A stretch of 64,000 bases of DNA from Cristatella mucedo (GCA_009760855.2 WPIO01000024.1:387001-451000), one strand, 5' to 3'; shown: positions 44,701 to 63,197, counted from the stretch's first letter. A program made the numbers and translations. Notes: generated from the letters alone by a model not told the origin.

Positions 44701-45227
44701 TGGCTGTAATACAATGAGTCCATATCTGCTGCCCGGAAAAAGTGTATTTCAAAGGCGCCGAGAGGCTGCGTGTTCCAGCACCAGCCGTAGCACACAGCTC
44801 ACTCGAAGGCCCAAAGCACCCGACTGACTCGCTTTTGCTTTCTCGAGCTGAGCTTTCTATGCTGCTCAACCAAAGATTGTAACAGAACCAGCGCCTCATC
44901 GCTTTTAATTTTAATGGATCGCTTTCCCCTCGTCATCAATCCTTTGCTCATCGTTTCCCAATTCCTCCCGTCATATTTTCACCCGTCTCCGATGGGTAGA
45001 TCGCGAGAGTAGCCGACCATGGTTGACTGTTATAATATTAAAACTACACACAGCGAAAACGACAGAGAATTATATACTTATATACAGAGACAGAAATGAA
45101 AATTATTTTTAATTGCTCTTATTCTGCTAGCACAGCCGCGTATCTTTAATTTTGTCTTCAGAGCTTTATTGAGTTTAACGTGTAAGAAATGTGAGACTTA
45201 CGAATTCGATACTAGCAACGGCTTACA

Positions 45228-45372
45228 GGTGAGCGCGATTGCCTTGTTTTTGCCCACCGTAAGGTGTTCGCCTTTAACGACTAAGGTCATGGGCTCAAGC
45301 TCTTCGGCATAAGTAAAGCGCCTTGATAGAGATTTAAGTTCTCTTATGGCGCTATACAAATAAATCAACTTT
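45228..45372 (+). repeat. SINE-B copy
   Basis: Degenerate head, B-box region 'GGGCTCAAGC', then 'GAGATTTAAGTTCTCTTATG' and 'GCGCTATACAAATAAAT', the shared tail. Confidence 0.7.
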
Positions 45373-46637
45373 TTATCAGTCAATCGTAAAGCACAACGTT
45401 AATTGCGAAAAGCTAATCGAACACAGATTTGTAGTATGATAGCAAGAGTCTATTCCGGTTAGTGATGTTAGCTGTCGGGACTGAGTGTCTTAAATCCCAT
45501 AGAATCTACAGCAAGCCACAAATACCGACAACTAGAAAAAATTGTTCAGGATTTACTTTCGTCCTTTGGTGCTGAGTATTAATTAAGTCTTAAAAGCGTC
45601 GCATCTAACGCGAAATCATTAACGGAACAATTTGTAAGCACATGTTCTGTAGATTACATGTTCATACATGCTGTGTATGTTCTGTAGATTATGGTAGTGC
45701 GAAGACGGGAGACAGTAGCTGGAAATAAAAAACGTTTTGTACTGTCCAAGACATGAGAGCCATGACCTGTAATGCGATGCGGAACCTGGTCTCTAGTGTG
45801 AGATAACATGCTACTACACTCGATCAGAAGCGCAGTTTGCTGACTTTCAAACGCACATGGTAGCATAGTCCTTTCACTTCAGGATTATGTGGTGGCAGGC
45901 CTTGGTGTCAGGTAGATTAGTCAAGAGTTCTCGTTAAATGAGCTCCGGGCAATACAATTTCATCAAATTCGTGTGCTTGAGCTCTTTCCTGGGTTTTTTC
46001 ATCATATTCAAAGTGTCTAGAAACATTTCTCTTAGGCCGCCATAGAATGTGTATTGTTATTTTGTATTTGCACAAATCGAGGCATGACGACTACTGTAAA
46101 CAGCCGGGTATACATCGCATAACAATGACTTTCCTATGACAGGAATGTGGAGTATATGGTCAGCGGTGCTACCGATAAGAGCGCATATATGACAATTAAC
46201 ATGTGCAAACAACGGATTATGAAAAAACTTTGTATACGCTACACTTAGAAATATATTTGAGTGTGATGCAATTTCAGCCAGTCAATGATTAGGGCAGGTT
46301 AGTTGGTACAGAGGAACAGAACACATAGTTGACGCAGAATTTAAGATTGGTTAGACGCACTGCTAAATTCTTAGAGTCAAGGTAGCAAAGGTTGCAAGGT
46401 GATTATAATAAATATTGTAAATAGGCAAGTTGGAGCGATGTAATAAGGAACCTAAAAGTGAACTACGTCGTTTTGAAATCGATTTACTACTAGACGGATG
46501 TAAGCCCAGCTCGGAAAGACATGTTGTGAATTGCCGGTTTCTGACTGTAACGAGTAAAATAATTCTAACTTAATACGCTGTTCACCATGTGAAAGCGTCT
46601 TACGGTAAAGGTGCGAAGACATGCCAGGAGAAACTTC

Positions 46638-46874
46638 GTCTGGACACAAGAATGCAAGGAAATACATGGCTCATCAAAATTCAAATTTGTTTCAAATACA
46701 AAATCAAATCATAGAGCGTGGAACTCGCGACCGACTGACACCACGCCAACTTATATAAATTTAGTCTGGACACAAAAATGCAAGGAAATACATGCCTCAA
46801 CAAAATTTAAAAAATTTTCAAATCAAAAATCAAATCATAGAGCGTAAAACTCGCGATGGACCGACACCACGCCA
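46638..46874. repeat. Two 111-bp direct repeats separated by 15 bp
   Basis: 46638-46748 and 46764-46874 both start GTCTGGACACAA and end GACACCACGCCA, with about ten differences. Confidence 0.85.
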
Positions 46875-47699
46875 TCTCCTGATTTGACTACATTAATCTC
46901 ACAATCTACCTGCTCCTCACCGCCATTGCTCCGTCTGGGTGAATTTTTCTATCTTTTGCGTTCGTGCTTAATGACATTGCGCATGCGTTGTAAGTACGGG
47001 CAAAGCGATATAGCCTTGTACAGCGCTCTAGCACCAAAGTGAAATAATTGTTTTCTTGTGCGCTTTGAGCGCTTCTATGAATGCTTTGAGTGCTTGTCAA
47101 TGTTCCAGTGCATTTCACTGGCCATGAATCTTACTAACCAGCTTTTACGAGTCTCTTCTTGCGTGCTCTCGCATGCACGCGCCTCAGCACGACTTCTCGC
47201 TTTGCATGAATCTCGAATACTGTTTCCCATGCAGAGACCGATAAAGTGGTGAAGAGAGATTCGGTTCTCTTGGGCGCTCTGCAAAAGACTTATTGCTATT
47301 CCCATATTATCACTAACAAGATTCTGCCACGTTCTGCACTCATTAAGCAAGAATACAAATATGCTTGAAGGATAGAACCCTGAAATTACTAGGCAGTTTT
47401 AGGATACATTTTTCGCAATACCGACAATGTTGCACACTGAGGCGTACTAAGTAAGGATTGAGCACGAGCGAGCCAACCTCGACCTTGGTCGGGCAGCTGC
47501 AGGTTGGTTGTAGAAATGGTCTAGGGGTATGAAGCCGATCGGGTTAATCATAAGGCAATGTTTAGGTTCTGGCTTGCCATTGTATAGAGTTTAAATAAAA
47601 GAAGAGTTAGCTGCAATTCCTATGATTCAATTGGCTCGAGCTATAAAGCCGAGCATCCAGCCTTAGGTCTACTTTTTTTTTTTTTTTTTACAGATCTTT

Positions 47700-50290
47700 G
47701 GATTAAAAGTAAACCGCAGGACTTTTTCTCAAAATTTTGGTGCCAATGAGTGAAATGGTCAACCGGAAAACGAACTTTGCTATGTATATACACAGACTCT
47801 GGACTGTCTTTTCAAGCGGCTTGCGTTTTTCCAACTCACTCACTTGATTACTCTCTGCTCCTGCTGTTCTTCGCACTTCTACTTTGCTACGCGGTGCATA
47901 TTTCAGTAACTGTTTGCGAGCTGAAAGAAGAAGACGATGCTGTTCGTGCACAAAGATCTGCCTTGCCTCTGCTGCTCAATCCCCCTTCCAACCTGTTATC
48001 ATTGGTAGATTGCTACACCATGAAACTTGCTGACATGCTTGACGGGTTTGCACCTCTGACTAAGCTCACTGTGCGCCCTCGCCCAGATGGCCTTTGGTAT
48101 ACAACAGACATTAAACTAGCTAGATCAACTATGCGCAAGCTTGAAAAAGCATACACAAGATTAGGACTGACTGTCCATCGACAGGCAGAGGAGGACTACT
48201 GTATAACTTACCAATCGATCCTAGCCAATGCCAAGTCTAGCTTCTATAAAAACGTTGCTGGATCACAGGTGCACAATCCAAAAATGAGGATGTCGAGAAC
48301 GACCATCTCCTTGTCCGCTCCCCATGTCAAGTCTTACATAGTAATCCCTGTGATGACCTAGCTGATCGCGTCTCTAGCTTCTTTGTCCACAAGATAGACA
48401 AGATCACGAAGTCCATACCTAAAATGGCAGCACCCCCCCCCCCCCCCGCGGAGTCCTGCCCCTCAATTCCATGCGGCAACTCAGTGTCTACATTCAAGGT
48501 CACTAGTGACTGACCTCGTCCTGAAGATCATATTCCAATCAAAGCAGACACCTAGCCCTCTGGACCCCATTCCCACTGTCCTGCTTCTACGATGCATTGA
48601 TCAGCTGCTGCCATGCATAACTAGCATCATAAATATGTCATTAGCCTCAGGTCATGCCCCAGCATCTTTCAAAAAGGCTGTAGTCATGCCACTACCCAAA
48701 AAAGCAAGAGTAAACCAAGAAAACTTGAGCAACTTCTGCCCAGTCCCCAGTCTACCGTTCCTATAAAAGACACTGGAACGAGTCGTGGCAGACCAGCTTA
48801 ATCCATATATTGAAACTTCAAACCTTGCTAGTAAGTTCTAGTCTGGTTTTAGAGCTGACCACTCCATAGAGTCGGCATTGATATGAGTGTACAGCAACCT
48901 ACTAAGGAATGCAGTTTTATGTCGCGTATCTCTGCTTGTTTTGCTCGATCTTTCGGCAGCTTTTGATACTGTCGATCGCCAAATCCTTCTTGAGCGCCTC
49001 TCATTTCGCCTGGGAGTCACTGGCACTGCACAGCAATGGTTCAGGTCTTGTATCAGTAGGAGACTCCAGAGTATTGATTTAATGGACACAGATCATCTGA
49101 GGAACCTCTGAAGTATGTGGTACCTCAGGGCTCCGTGCTTGGCCTCTTCTTTTCACAGTTTATACTCTCCCACATGCCTATATGATTGCTATGCACAATC
49201 TAGGCTGTCACTTCTAAGCAGATAGAAACTCAGTTGTACCTTTGCTTTGATCCCTCCCAGCTCTCCAGCTTGTCGAATTCTCTCAACTTCCTTTGCTGCA
49301 TTTGTTGATGACATCCGCATGTGAATCACAGCAAACTTATTAAATTGAATGATGATAAAAACAACTTACCAGTTATGGGCAAACCAAACGTGACTCAGAA
49401 ATTGGAAAGGGTAATGCTCACAATCAGCTCTGTCAGCATATCTCTTGCTGGATCTGCATGAAATCTAGGTGTTACGTTCCAAAGTGATCTTTCATTAGAC
49501 GACCACATCAACTCCACAGCCAAGTCCACCTACTTTCAGCAATTATATAAGATTGCTTAAATTCGGGTTCGTTTAGACAGGGACTCCACATCTAAATTGA
49601 TCCATGCATTTGTGACATCCCGTCTTGACTTCTCACTGCTTTCTGGTCTACCAGCCTGTGCAATCGGGCGCTTACAGCTGGGCCATAGCTCTGCAGCTAG
49701 GCTTGTCTGTCGTGAGTAGCGCAGTTGCCACATCACACCACTTATCGCTGTCCTGGACTGGCTCCCGGTAAATCAACGCGTCGACTTCAAGGTTTTGTCA
49801 ATCAATTTTAGGTCCCTTCATTCTTTGGCTCCAGCCTACCTATCAGATCTATTCACCACCAGGCTAAGCATCTTACCACCAATTTTCGGAAGCTAACTGT
49901 TTACCAATACCTTGTACCAATCTAAAATCCTTCGGAGACCACACCTTTGGTTCGTATGCTCCCAAAGCCTAGAACTCACTCCCGACTTGCGTCACGACAT
50001 CCCCTGACTTGACAACATTTAAAAAGAAACTAAAAAGATATCTATTTATGAAAGCAAACTGTAATTCGTCCATTATATACTTATGCGTGCTGACACTGTG
50101 CATGCTGCCACTAACCACATTTGCATGCTGACCCTGTACATGTCACCCCTAACCATGTTATTCATGTTGTTTATTGAGCATGCTACTACTAGCCACTCGA
50201 TTATGCTTCCTTTGCAGCAAATGTAAAGTGCGTAGACAGAGATTGAGTTCTCAGGGGGTGCTATATCAAATGCATTATAATTAGAATTGT
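47700..50290 (+). mobile_element. Longest LINE-B copy, with the linker and RT regions, degenerate
   Basis: From 47990 a frame reads 'MLDGFAPLTKLTVRPRPDG' and 'IKLARSTMRKLEKAYTRLG', the linker between endonuclease and RT in CR1/L2-type ORF2. RT blocks follow in shifting frames: 'SPLDPIPTVLL', 'PLPKKA', 'RVVADQLN', '[15 protein letters not shown]', the broken YADD region at about 49205-49240 and 'TSRLDF'. The 3' UTR runs to the shared tail at about 50270. The endonuclease is not recognisable, and a poly-C run at 48430-48447 interrupts the element. Confidence 0.85.
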
Positions 50291-52240
50291 TATTATCCGC
50301 CTGGCTGTCTGTCTGCAGCTATCTTCCTCAAATCTCTCTCGATTCCTCACCACTCTCACTCTTCTCACTCACTCTTTCTGGAAGCAGCACAGCCTACGCC
50401 CTGTGGGGGCCACGTCACATGCCGAACAGCCCACTGTGGTCGTCTGCTGCTAATCTGTCTTATCCAGCCTGCACCTGCCTAGAGCCGGCTGATGCAAGTT
50501 TCTGCCTACACATAGAAAGCCCCAAACAAGAGGAGACACGATGCACAGCAAAATCCGAGTTCAGCGTCTGGTCACAGCCAAATCAGATCACATCCCCATC
50601 CCCAGCAGACAAGAGATGACGACAGCACCACAGCTCCCGAGAGAGCTGCTCAAATTTCCGGCTTGACACGACTTCCAAACGAGTTACAATTAGACAGATA
50701 AGAGCGAATTCGCATTGTCTTCTGCTTCTGCTGGGCGGGTTTCCCGAGTTCAAAATAATAAGCAGAGCAGCAATTGGCTCATGGTCACATATAGTCTGCC
50801 GCACCAGAGCCAAACCATGGGCTTCGGCAATCGTGCTCGCCCAGTGACAGTGGCCAGCCCAGGGCTGTGAGCCGAACATGCTGCCAATCGCCTAAGTTGG
50901 GCAGTAGAAGAAGTGCGCTGAATTCCTATGACCAGATACCTCCATGCCAACGGGCATGGTTCAATCGACAACCTGACAAAAAGCAATGGCTTCACAAAAT
51001 TCCCACTCCCAGGCATGCCCGGCATTAAGCCATCGTCCCTTGAAGCTAGCTGACTGTCAGTCACTGAACACAAGACTTTATTTGTCAGGGTCAAGCTCCT
51101 TAGAAGAGGCATTACACTGTCACGGATATCGCATGGACATTGAGAGTTCTCTGTGAATGCTGTTAGGTGGTATACAAGGTTACTGGATCTGCAGGTAGGC
51201 CTGTAGCAGACTACTGGCTGGAGTATCGTAGTTGGAGTACCCGATCGTATATAACGCTAGTATGGTAAACACATACCAGCACTCACAGGTGCAGTTCAAT
51301 AGTACAGGTATGCATACGTCCTGTATACCACGAAACTGACATTGCCTAACGTTACGATCTGCCCGGGCATGCCCGGGCAGGCTCAACAGAGACAGCCTGA
51401 CTGACACTCGACTAAGCAAAGCTCTGGAGAGTCTTAAGTTGACAGATGGTATCAGCTGACAGAGTATTTGCTGACAACCGAAGCGATGCGACACTGTGCA
51501 CTTCTCGGATGCGAGCCGTTTACTTCTTGTATGTGAACCTGTCTACTCAGCCGGTCGGCAAAAGCCACAAGGCTATTTAAAAATAGGACGTGAGGCTTGG
51601 AGACGTCCTCCGGGTTTTAGCAGCAACCTCCTTTAGTGAGTCTTTAGTGATTCAGCTCATTATCAGCGATATCGAGCAGCTAAATGAGAAGGCTCGTTTA
51701 TCAAACAGAGACGTTTATCAAGCTGCAGGTGCCAAGACCAGGCAGCCCCTAACTGCAGTAGCTAGGAGGGGGCAAGCAATCGCTGGCTTTCTCTCTTCTC
51801 ACGAGACGAGGCAGCACCGAGGTACCTAGGCAAATCAAACGCTGGAAGGGCCAGGCAATCGCTGGCTTCCTGTCTTATCACTAGACCAGATGCCGACCAT
51901 ACCCATTTTCCGAAACCTACGACCGAGAACAAAAGTGCCCTGAACTGAAAGGTCACATACCGTTCAGCCTCTGTGTCGTGCTTTATTTGCTAATCTTCCT
52001 GCTTCGCTAGATTTTTCTAAGCTTTAGTGATGCCATTCCCGGGTTCTGCTTCCAGACATTCAGAGAGGTGGTGGTGCGATGCAACTCCACCACTTGCTTG
52101 CCCTCTTGCGGCTCCCGTGTGAGAGCTAGGTTCACGTGACCATTCACACACTCTTCAGGGCAAAAATGACCGATTACAGCTTGCAGTAAAAAGAAAGACA
52201 GCGAGCCTTGCTCCATCATGCACAATAAAAGTTAAGGTTA
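50290..52240. other. Intergenic stretch, no gene seen
   Basis: Mixed composition and short ORFs only. I see nothing I can name between the LINE-B tail and the SINE-A copy. Confidence 0.45.
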
Positions 52241-52244
52241 GCTG

Positions 52245-52375
52245 ATTGAACAGCCTAATTTGTATAGTGGCAGAAGAGCTTTAGCGACTATCACCATCGC
52301 TTGCAGTAGGTCATAAAGGATTGCCTGCTGAAGGACTCGAACCCATGACCCGGTTCGTGAAGTTCGAGCGACTTA
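52245..52375 (-). repeat. SINE-A copy
   Basis: Reverse complement of SINE-A with B-box region 'GGGTTCGAGTCC' near 52337-52348 and the family end near 52250. Confidence 0.75.
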
Positions 52376-52776
52376 CCCCTCGGCTGAGACCTGCGGTATA
52401 ATCCAGATGCTTCCCCTAGGCCACGGTCAACTTGGAGGCATGCCGGGAAAAGAATACCTACCAGTAAGAAAAGCTCAGAGCACAAGTCGCATCCATTTTC
52501 AGCTTCAGCATGGCAGCATTTGCATCAAAGCAGCGATTTCCGAGCATAGCACCAATGTCGATACGAGGACGGTCTGAACCGCAGATGAGCTGTGACAGGC
52601 GTCAAAAGCGAACATCCGGTCGGGCTCTCGTAAAACTGGCTAGCCTAGAGCAGGCATATTCAAACGAAGCACACAAGCCGAGAAAGAGAAAGCAGACGAG
52701 CAATCACAGAGGGGTTTACGTGAGACTAAGACGGCGAGTTTTGGGCTCTCTCATGGTGTGTCTTCCCCGTGCCTAC

Positions 52777-52811
52777 ACTACACTCTGATCTTAGCCATAA
52801 GGCCAAGAAGC
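52777..52811 (-). pseudogene. U2 snRNA 5'-end fragment
   Basis: On the minus strand, GCTTCTTGGCCTTATGGCTA and the following AGATCAGAGTGTAGT match the first part of U2 snRNA (after the initial AUC), with two substitutions and one inserted base. The match includes the branch-point-recognition-proximal GUGUAGU. It stops at U2 nucleotide ~37, so it cannot make a functional snRNA. Confidence 0.7.
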
Positions 52812-53019
52812 TGAGGTGGCACGAAGAAGCGAGCTGTCAGTGCACGACGGGATCGGCAGCTAGAAGAGCTTTTGCTCTCGAGCAAAGGACCACTGTCCCC
52901 GACGGTTGCTGTCGCCAAGGCTGTGTGCGAAGCCTTCGCCAAAGCTAGCAGCATACACAGCCGACTCAGATCAGCAGAAAGACCTCACCATCGTCATCTT
53001 CTGTACCGGCACTTCAGAG

Positions 53020-53270
53020 CTTCTTGACAGCATTTAAAACGAAGCTGAGAACGCACCTGTTTATCACGGCATTTGCTGGGTCCTTGCGACTTATCCTTTA
53101 TGTATGCTTATGCTTGCTGACACTCAGCATGCTACCACTAGCCATACTTGCATGATGATACGTTGCATGTTACCACTTAACACAGGATCGTGCATCCATT
53201 GCAGCATATGTGCCGAGACAGAGATTCAGTTCTCTTGAGGGCACCATCCAAATGTATAAATATTCTCATC
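53020..53270 (+). repeat. LINE-B 3' UTR fragment
   Basis: From 'ACAGCATTTAAAACGAAGCT' through the 3' UTR to the shared tail 'AGATTCAGTTCTCTTGAGGG'. Confidence 0.75.
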
Positions 53271-53619
53271 ACGACGATGCATGGATAGCAGCCGAGGCCG
53301 CCCAAGTCCGGCCATCTGGTTCGACAGTGTTAAAAAAAAAATTTGGCTTAAACACGCCACAAGTGGGTTTGGCTCACAGGAGCCACTCTGTGGCTCACAG
53401 GCTATAGATGAGTGGCTGAGAAGGACCCTTTCGTGTAAGCACATTTTTAGAGGTAAAAGGGACTGCTGCAGGTGGCTAGAAAACAGTGACGAACTATCGA
53501 TCGACAAATTCACTGTTGCGTGAATCATTGTGCCGGCCTGTGAGGTCGAATAAAGTTCCGAATCCACCCTGAGCAGTCCCAGAGGTATTGGGACCACCCA
53601 CATGCAATATACACACTCG

Positions 53620-53700
53620 TACAAAGCAAATGTAAAGTGCCTAGAAAGAGATTGAGTTCTGTGAGTGCTATAATAAAGGCATTATTAGTAATATTATTAC
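53620..53700 (+). repeat. LINE-B/SINE-B type 3' tail fragment
   Basis: 'AAATGTAAAGTGCCTAGAAA' then 'GAGATTGAGTTCTGTGAGTG' and ATT units. Confidence 0.7.
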
Positions 53701-54065
53701 GAAACTCTGCTCGGAACTCCACAAAACCAAAAACACAGAGCTGGCGCCACTTTGGAGTTTTCTGCAATGCAGCTAATGCCAAGTAGATTTCAGTGTGCAT
53801 ACGATGGCACACGGAGTTCAACTCATGCAACACAGTGAGAGGCATAGCTGGGTCAGGCTTGCCAAGCCAAGACTGCAAGCAGCCTACAGCTAGCAGCCAG
53901 GGACACCTAGATGCACACTCGTACTCGTACGGGCCACTGACCACAGCTCCAGCTTCCCCGTCAGCTGACCCCCCTCCTCCCACCACCACCCCCCCCCCCG
54001 ACTCAATAACCCAGCCCAAGCTCGTCTCGCCCGGGCTTGGCTGCTCGAGCAAAGGAAGTCGCAGC

Positions 54066-54150
54066 GTAATAACAATAACAATGCACTTGATAAAGTGCCC
54101 TCAGAGAACTCAATCCCTCTCTAGGCGCTTTACATTTGCTGTAAAGCGTA
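54066..54150 (-). repeat. LINE-B/SINE-B type 3' tail fragment
   Basis: (AAT/AAC)n then 'GTGCCCTCAGAGAACTCAAT' and 'CTCTCTAGGCGCTTTACATT', the shared tail in reverse complement. Confidence 0.7.
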
Positions 54151-54377
54151 CATCTCAGTGCCTCACAATGCTCACGTCTGCATAGCCAGCCACTGGCCAC
54201 CTGCACCTGGTCCCAGCTTCAGTACGAACACAAAACGTAGCAGCGCAGTTTTAAGTCAGGCCGCATGGCATCACATAGCAGCCGGATCTAACTTGCTCAG
54301 CTTTTTCCTACTGCTCTTAGCTGGCGAACCCCCCCACCAGGTGGCAATGATGGTGTCTGCCCTTAGCCGGAAAAAAT

Positions 54378-54490
54378 GTAATTCATTTGTATAACGCTCT
54401 AAGAGAACTTAATCTCTATTCAGGTGCTTCACATATGCCTCGGGGCTCGAGCCGGATCGACACTTTTGCTACTGGACCAAACCAGCTCGA
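54378..54490 (-). repeat. SINE-B copy
   Basis: Shared tail at its 3' end (left), B-box region 'GGGGCTCGAGCC', head 'GCTGGTTTGGTCCAGTAGCA'. Confidence 0.75.
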
Positions 54491-56289
54491 CGAAGATTCT
54501 AGTACTTCCTTTGCAGGTGTCCTTCACTGCAACCACTGACCACAACCTGGGGCACGAAGTGCAGGCACATCACTCCTAGGCTAAGACCCAGCGGCTTATA
54601 TAAGCATGCGATTACGTGCCACAGCAACCGTTGCTCCCAGAAGGCAAATTTTGCCGGCAGCAGGCATTGGCCATTGCCTGGAGGCATAATACAAACAGCT
54701 GGCTGCGGTCATGCTGCCGTGGCAGCTCTGGTTCCTGGTTCCATCGACGTGGCTTCTAACATCTCGAGTTTTTTTTCTGCCCGAAGTCGCAGCTCAGACG
54801 ACGAATGCCCCGAGCTACTGGCAAAAACCAGCTCGATTGCAGTGCAGCCATGTGGGTTGGGTGGCCCCCTCGTCTTAACGCGAATCTCGAATATCGGCTC
54901 GGGGTTTATTCGTCGATGGAAATATGTAGCCCCAACGGTGAGCCGTACTAAGCGGGCACGACCAGGCATCGTGCAATGGTGGGCGTGCCAGCGCAGCACC
55001 GTTGTTTAAGCCCCCCCCACCGGAGTCACAACCTTCACCAGACCAATGGGCGATCTGCCTGTGACTTGCTGCAGCCTGGCAGTACCTGCTGATTGGACAA
55101 ATGGGTTTGTGAATGGTGGGTCATGCGACCGTATCGGTGTTGGATCCCTCTCCCTTTCACAGTTCTCGGGCACGAGCGCACGTGATGCTTGCCTCTCTCA
55201 CGCACATGCGTGCATTGTACGGCCTCGGTGGAGCCCTTGAATGCTGTTCGCCTCGACACCCGCTAAGCCTCGGCCTTAATACATCGATTAATCGATTGAA
55301 AGTTTGTCGCATCGTTTGCTTTTGGCGAGCACGCGCTCGACTGCGTGGGCATCTATCGCTCGATATTAAACTTCCGAGTGCCACGCTGATACCAATCCCC
55401 ACACAATCGCCAATGATGAGCCACTTGGCGTAGGATGCCGCACTAATAAAATGTGCCGACTTTGGTGCTCACTCTACATCCTCCTCGGACCGAGCAATAG
55501 CATGTGCTGATCGATCGATCGCAACAGCACGTGCTGGCATAGCTCACTGATATGACAGCACAAAACGCTTGGTTTTGCTCTCAAGGCTATTTTTTGCACT
55601 TCCGGTAAAGAGTGAGACAAATGGCGTGCAGGAACATTCCCTAGTGACGTTCTAATGGTCCACGTTCAAGGGAGATGGCAGCGCAGATCGGCATCACTAC
55701 GGTAAAGGACGCTGCCACCTGTGTGCACGGCAGGTGCGCGTGCACACAGGTGGCAGCAGAGAAACGATAGGCAAGCTTGGCTGGCATTCAGCTGCTTTTA
55801 GCCACAGCAATGCCCTAGCACATCCTGCCTAAGATGAAAGGCTCTACGCCGAGGTCAAGCCAGACAGAAGCGGAGGGCAGGTCCCACGTCCGTTCGGGCA
55901 ATTGCTGTATTGTTACTACCATCATCGAGTTGCTCTCAGGTCGCCCAACAACATGCCTGGCAGCACGAGACGAAAGCAGCTCTGCACAGCATCCATCGTT
56001 CGGCTCGCGTCGTGCCGGACGGACTGAGGCAGCGGCGAATGCACGATGCGCGAGCAGCAATGAGTCGTCCTAGGCTCTGCAGTCTCTGCTCCGCTGCCGG
56101 GCGTGAGTGGCCCCAAGAAGCTGGCGGCGACGGCTACTTGTGGCACCTCGAGAAGCTGACGGGATTTGGGAGCCAACCGACGACGACAACGAGGAGGAAT
56201 GTGAGCATAGCCCCGGCCACCATCTCGGTCGGCGGCTGCTGGCTGCAGTAAGATAGCACCAGCCGGCGGCTGACTGCATGGATGCAACG
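54490..56289. other. Region downstream of the ATXN7L3-like gene, no gene seen
   Basis: This should include the 3' UTR of the ATXN7L3-like gene on the minus strand. I see a 19-bp perfect hairpin at 55711-55757 and no convincing exon. No clear AATAAA on the minus strand was found close to the stop. Confidence 0.45.
55711..55757. other. Perfect inverted repeat, 19-bp stem and 9-nt loop
   Basis: GCTGCCACCTGTGTGCACG and its exact reverse complement are separated by GCAGGTGCG. Each arm has an E-box core (CACCTG/CAGGTG). It lies about 530 bp past the ATXN7L3-like stop codon. Confidence 0.95.
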
Positions 56290-61681
<5,392 letters not shown>

Positions 61682-62424
61682 CTGCAAAAAGCAGGTGCAA
61701 CACACTCGCTGAAAGTGAGCAGCAGCAGCAGAAGTAGCATCGAGCGGTGGCAACTGTCAACAAAGAGATTTAGTTCACGTTGAGTAGGCGAGTTCTTTTT
61801 TATTTATTATTCTTACAGCTGGCAGCACCAAGTACAGCACGTCGAAATTATGGCGCTAGCAGTTATGCTAGTGCACGGCTGCAAAACAGGTGGCACAGGC
61901 TCATCGATAGCATTTGGTCACATGCCAGCAACCGCAAGCAAGGCTAGCTGACACAAATGTGCCACTACTATGAACCGCTGGTGCCAGGCAACTACAATGA
62001 ACCGCTGGTAGCAAAGCCCACTGGGTCTATCAATGCACAGGCCAGCCGGCGTGGCGCACTCGGCATGCGACGTTGCTTCAATCTTTCCTACCAGCTTATT
62101 AGCTGATTTCAGCAACCATAGCCAAACCAACCTTCTTGGGAGTGCCACCATAAAGAGTGGCTGGAAGAGGCTCCTGCAGTTTATACAAAGAAGTGATGGT
62201 TTTTGTACACCCATACTGGCCCACAGAGGTATTTATGAAATGCAGACGTAACTGAAAAAAGGTAACTGTTTACATACATGTGGCACTTGAACCGGGTTCG
62301 GCAGCATCAACTGTTGCGTGTCGCTAAGGACAAGTGGCTGCAAGCCAGTTGCCAAACTAACACTCCAAAATCTATATGCCTAAAATCTATGCCTCTATAT
62401 ATCTATATGCCTAAGGTTGTAACC

Positions 62425-62560
62425 GTGTTATTCATCTTGTTTATCAAGCATGATACCACTTACCATTCGATCGTTTTTCCTATGCAGCAAATGTAAAGCG
62501 CTAGAAAGAGATTGAGTTCTCTGAGAGCGCTTTATCAAGTGTATTATTATTAAGAAGACG
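62425..62560 (+). repeat. LINE-B 3' tail
   Basis: 'GCAAATGTAAAGCGCTAGAA' and 'AGAGATTGAGTTCTCTGAGA' followed by 'GCGCTTTATCAAGTGTATTA' and ATT. Confidence 0.75.
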
Positions 62561-63133
62561 CAGGCTTTTCTTCTCGACCAATTCACCGCTATCAATTCGA
62601 TCCACCCCGATCGATTGCAGCTTTTTTATGGAATGGTTGGACCACAGCACTGACGCCACAAGGCGAGGTAGGACCGAGATAATATACGGTCAAGCACCTG
62701 CTGCCTAAGGTTGCCTATTCGAGTACCCAGAGCATTTCAGCAGCTTCGGGCAGTGGCCTGCTACTTGGCATCAGCTAGGCCCACCAATTATTGGATGCTT
62801 TCCAAGCCTCACAACTTCAGCAGAGCAGTCAGATTTGACGGGAGGAAGATGCAGCAGTGACACAGCAGCTCGACCGTGCAGCTGCAACGTTCTCGTTGTA
62901 ACGACAACTTCAACTTCGCGGCTGTAACCAAACACGGCCACTGTGATAACCGACGGTTAAGAAAACATTAAGAGCGCGAGGAAATGAGTTCTCGAGCAAG
63001 CTACCACACACACAGTCCCGTGACGTGTGGGCATCGCTGCGTGTCAGAGCTCAATACTGCACAGCGAGTCACTCGGGATTATTTTGCGAATTTCGAGCTT
63101 AGAAGCCGGGGCACGGCAGTAACGCTTCACGGG

Positions 63134-63134
63134 C

Positions 63135-63196
<62 letters not shown>
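63134..63196. repeat. (AT)n microsatellite
   Basis: About 31 AT units with one break near 63143. Confidence 0.98.

Positions 63197-63197
<1 letters not shown>

Larger units (their letters stand above)
44900..47690. other. AT-rich intergenic stretch, no gene seen
   Basis: Only a SINE-B copy (45228-45372), a tandem duplication (46638-46874) and tail-like scraps near 46020 and 47230 are visible. ORFs are short and without motifs. Confidence 0.5.

Noticed and set aside
44127-44795. Minus-strand ORFs of 106 codons each in the CpG-rich block
   Set aside because: Open frames are expected in CpG-rich sequence. I recognise no motif, and a promoter or 5' UTR reading is simpler.
52510-52788. 92-codon plus-strand ORF
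   Set aside because: It overlaps the U2-like fragment at its end and shows no domain; most likely chance.
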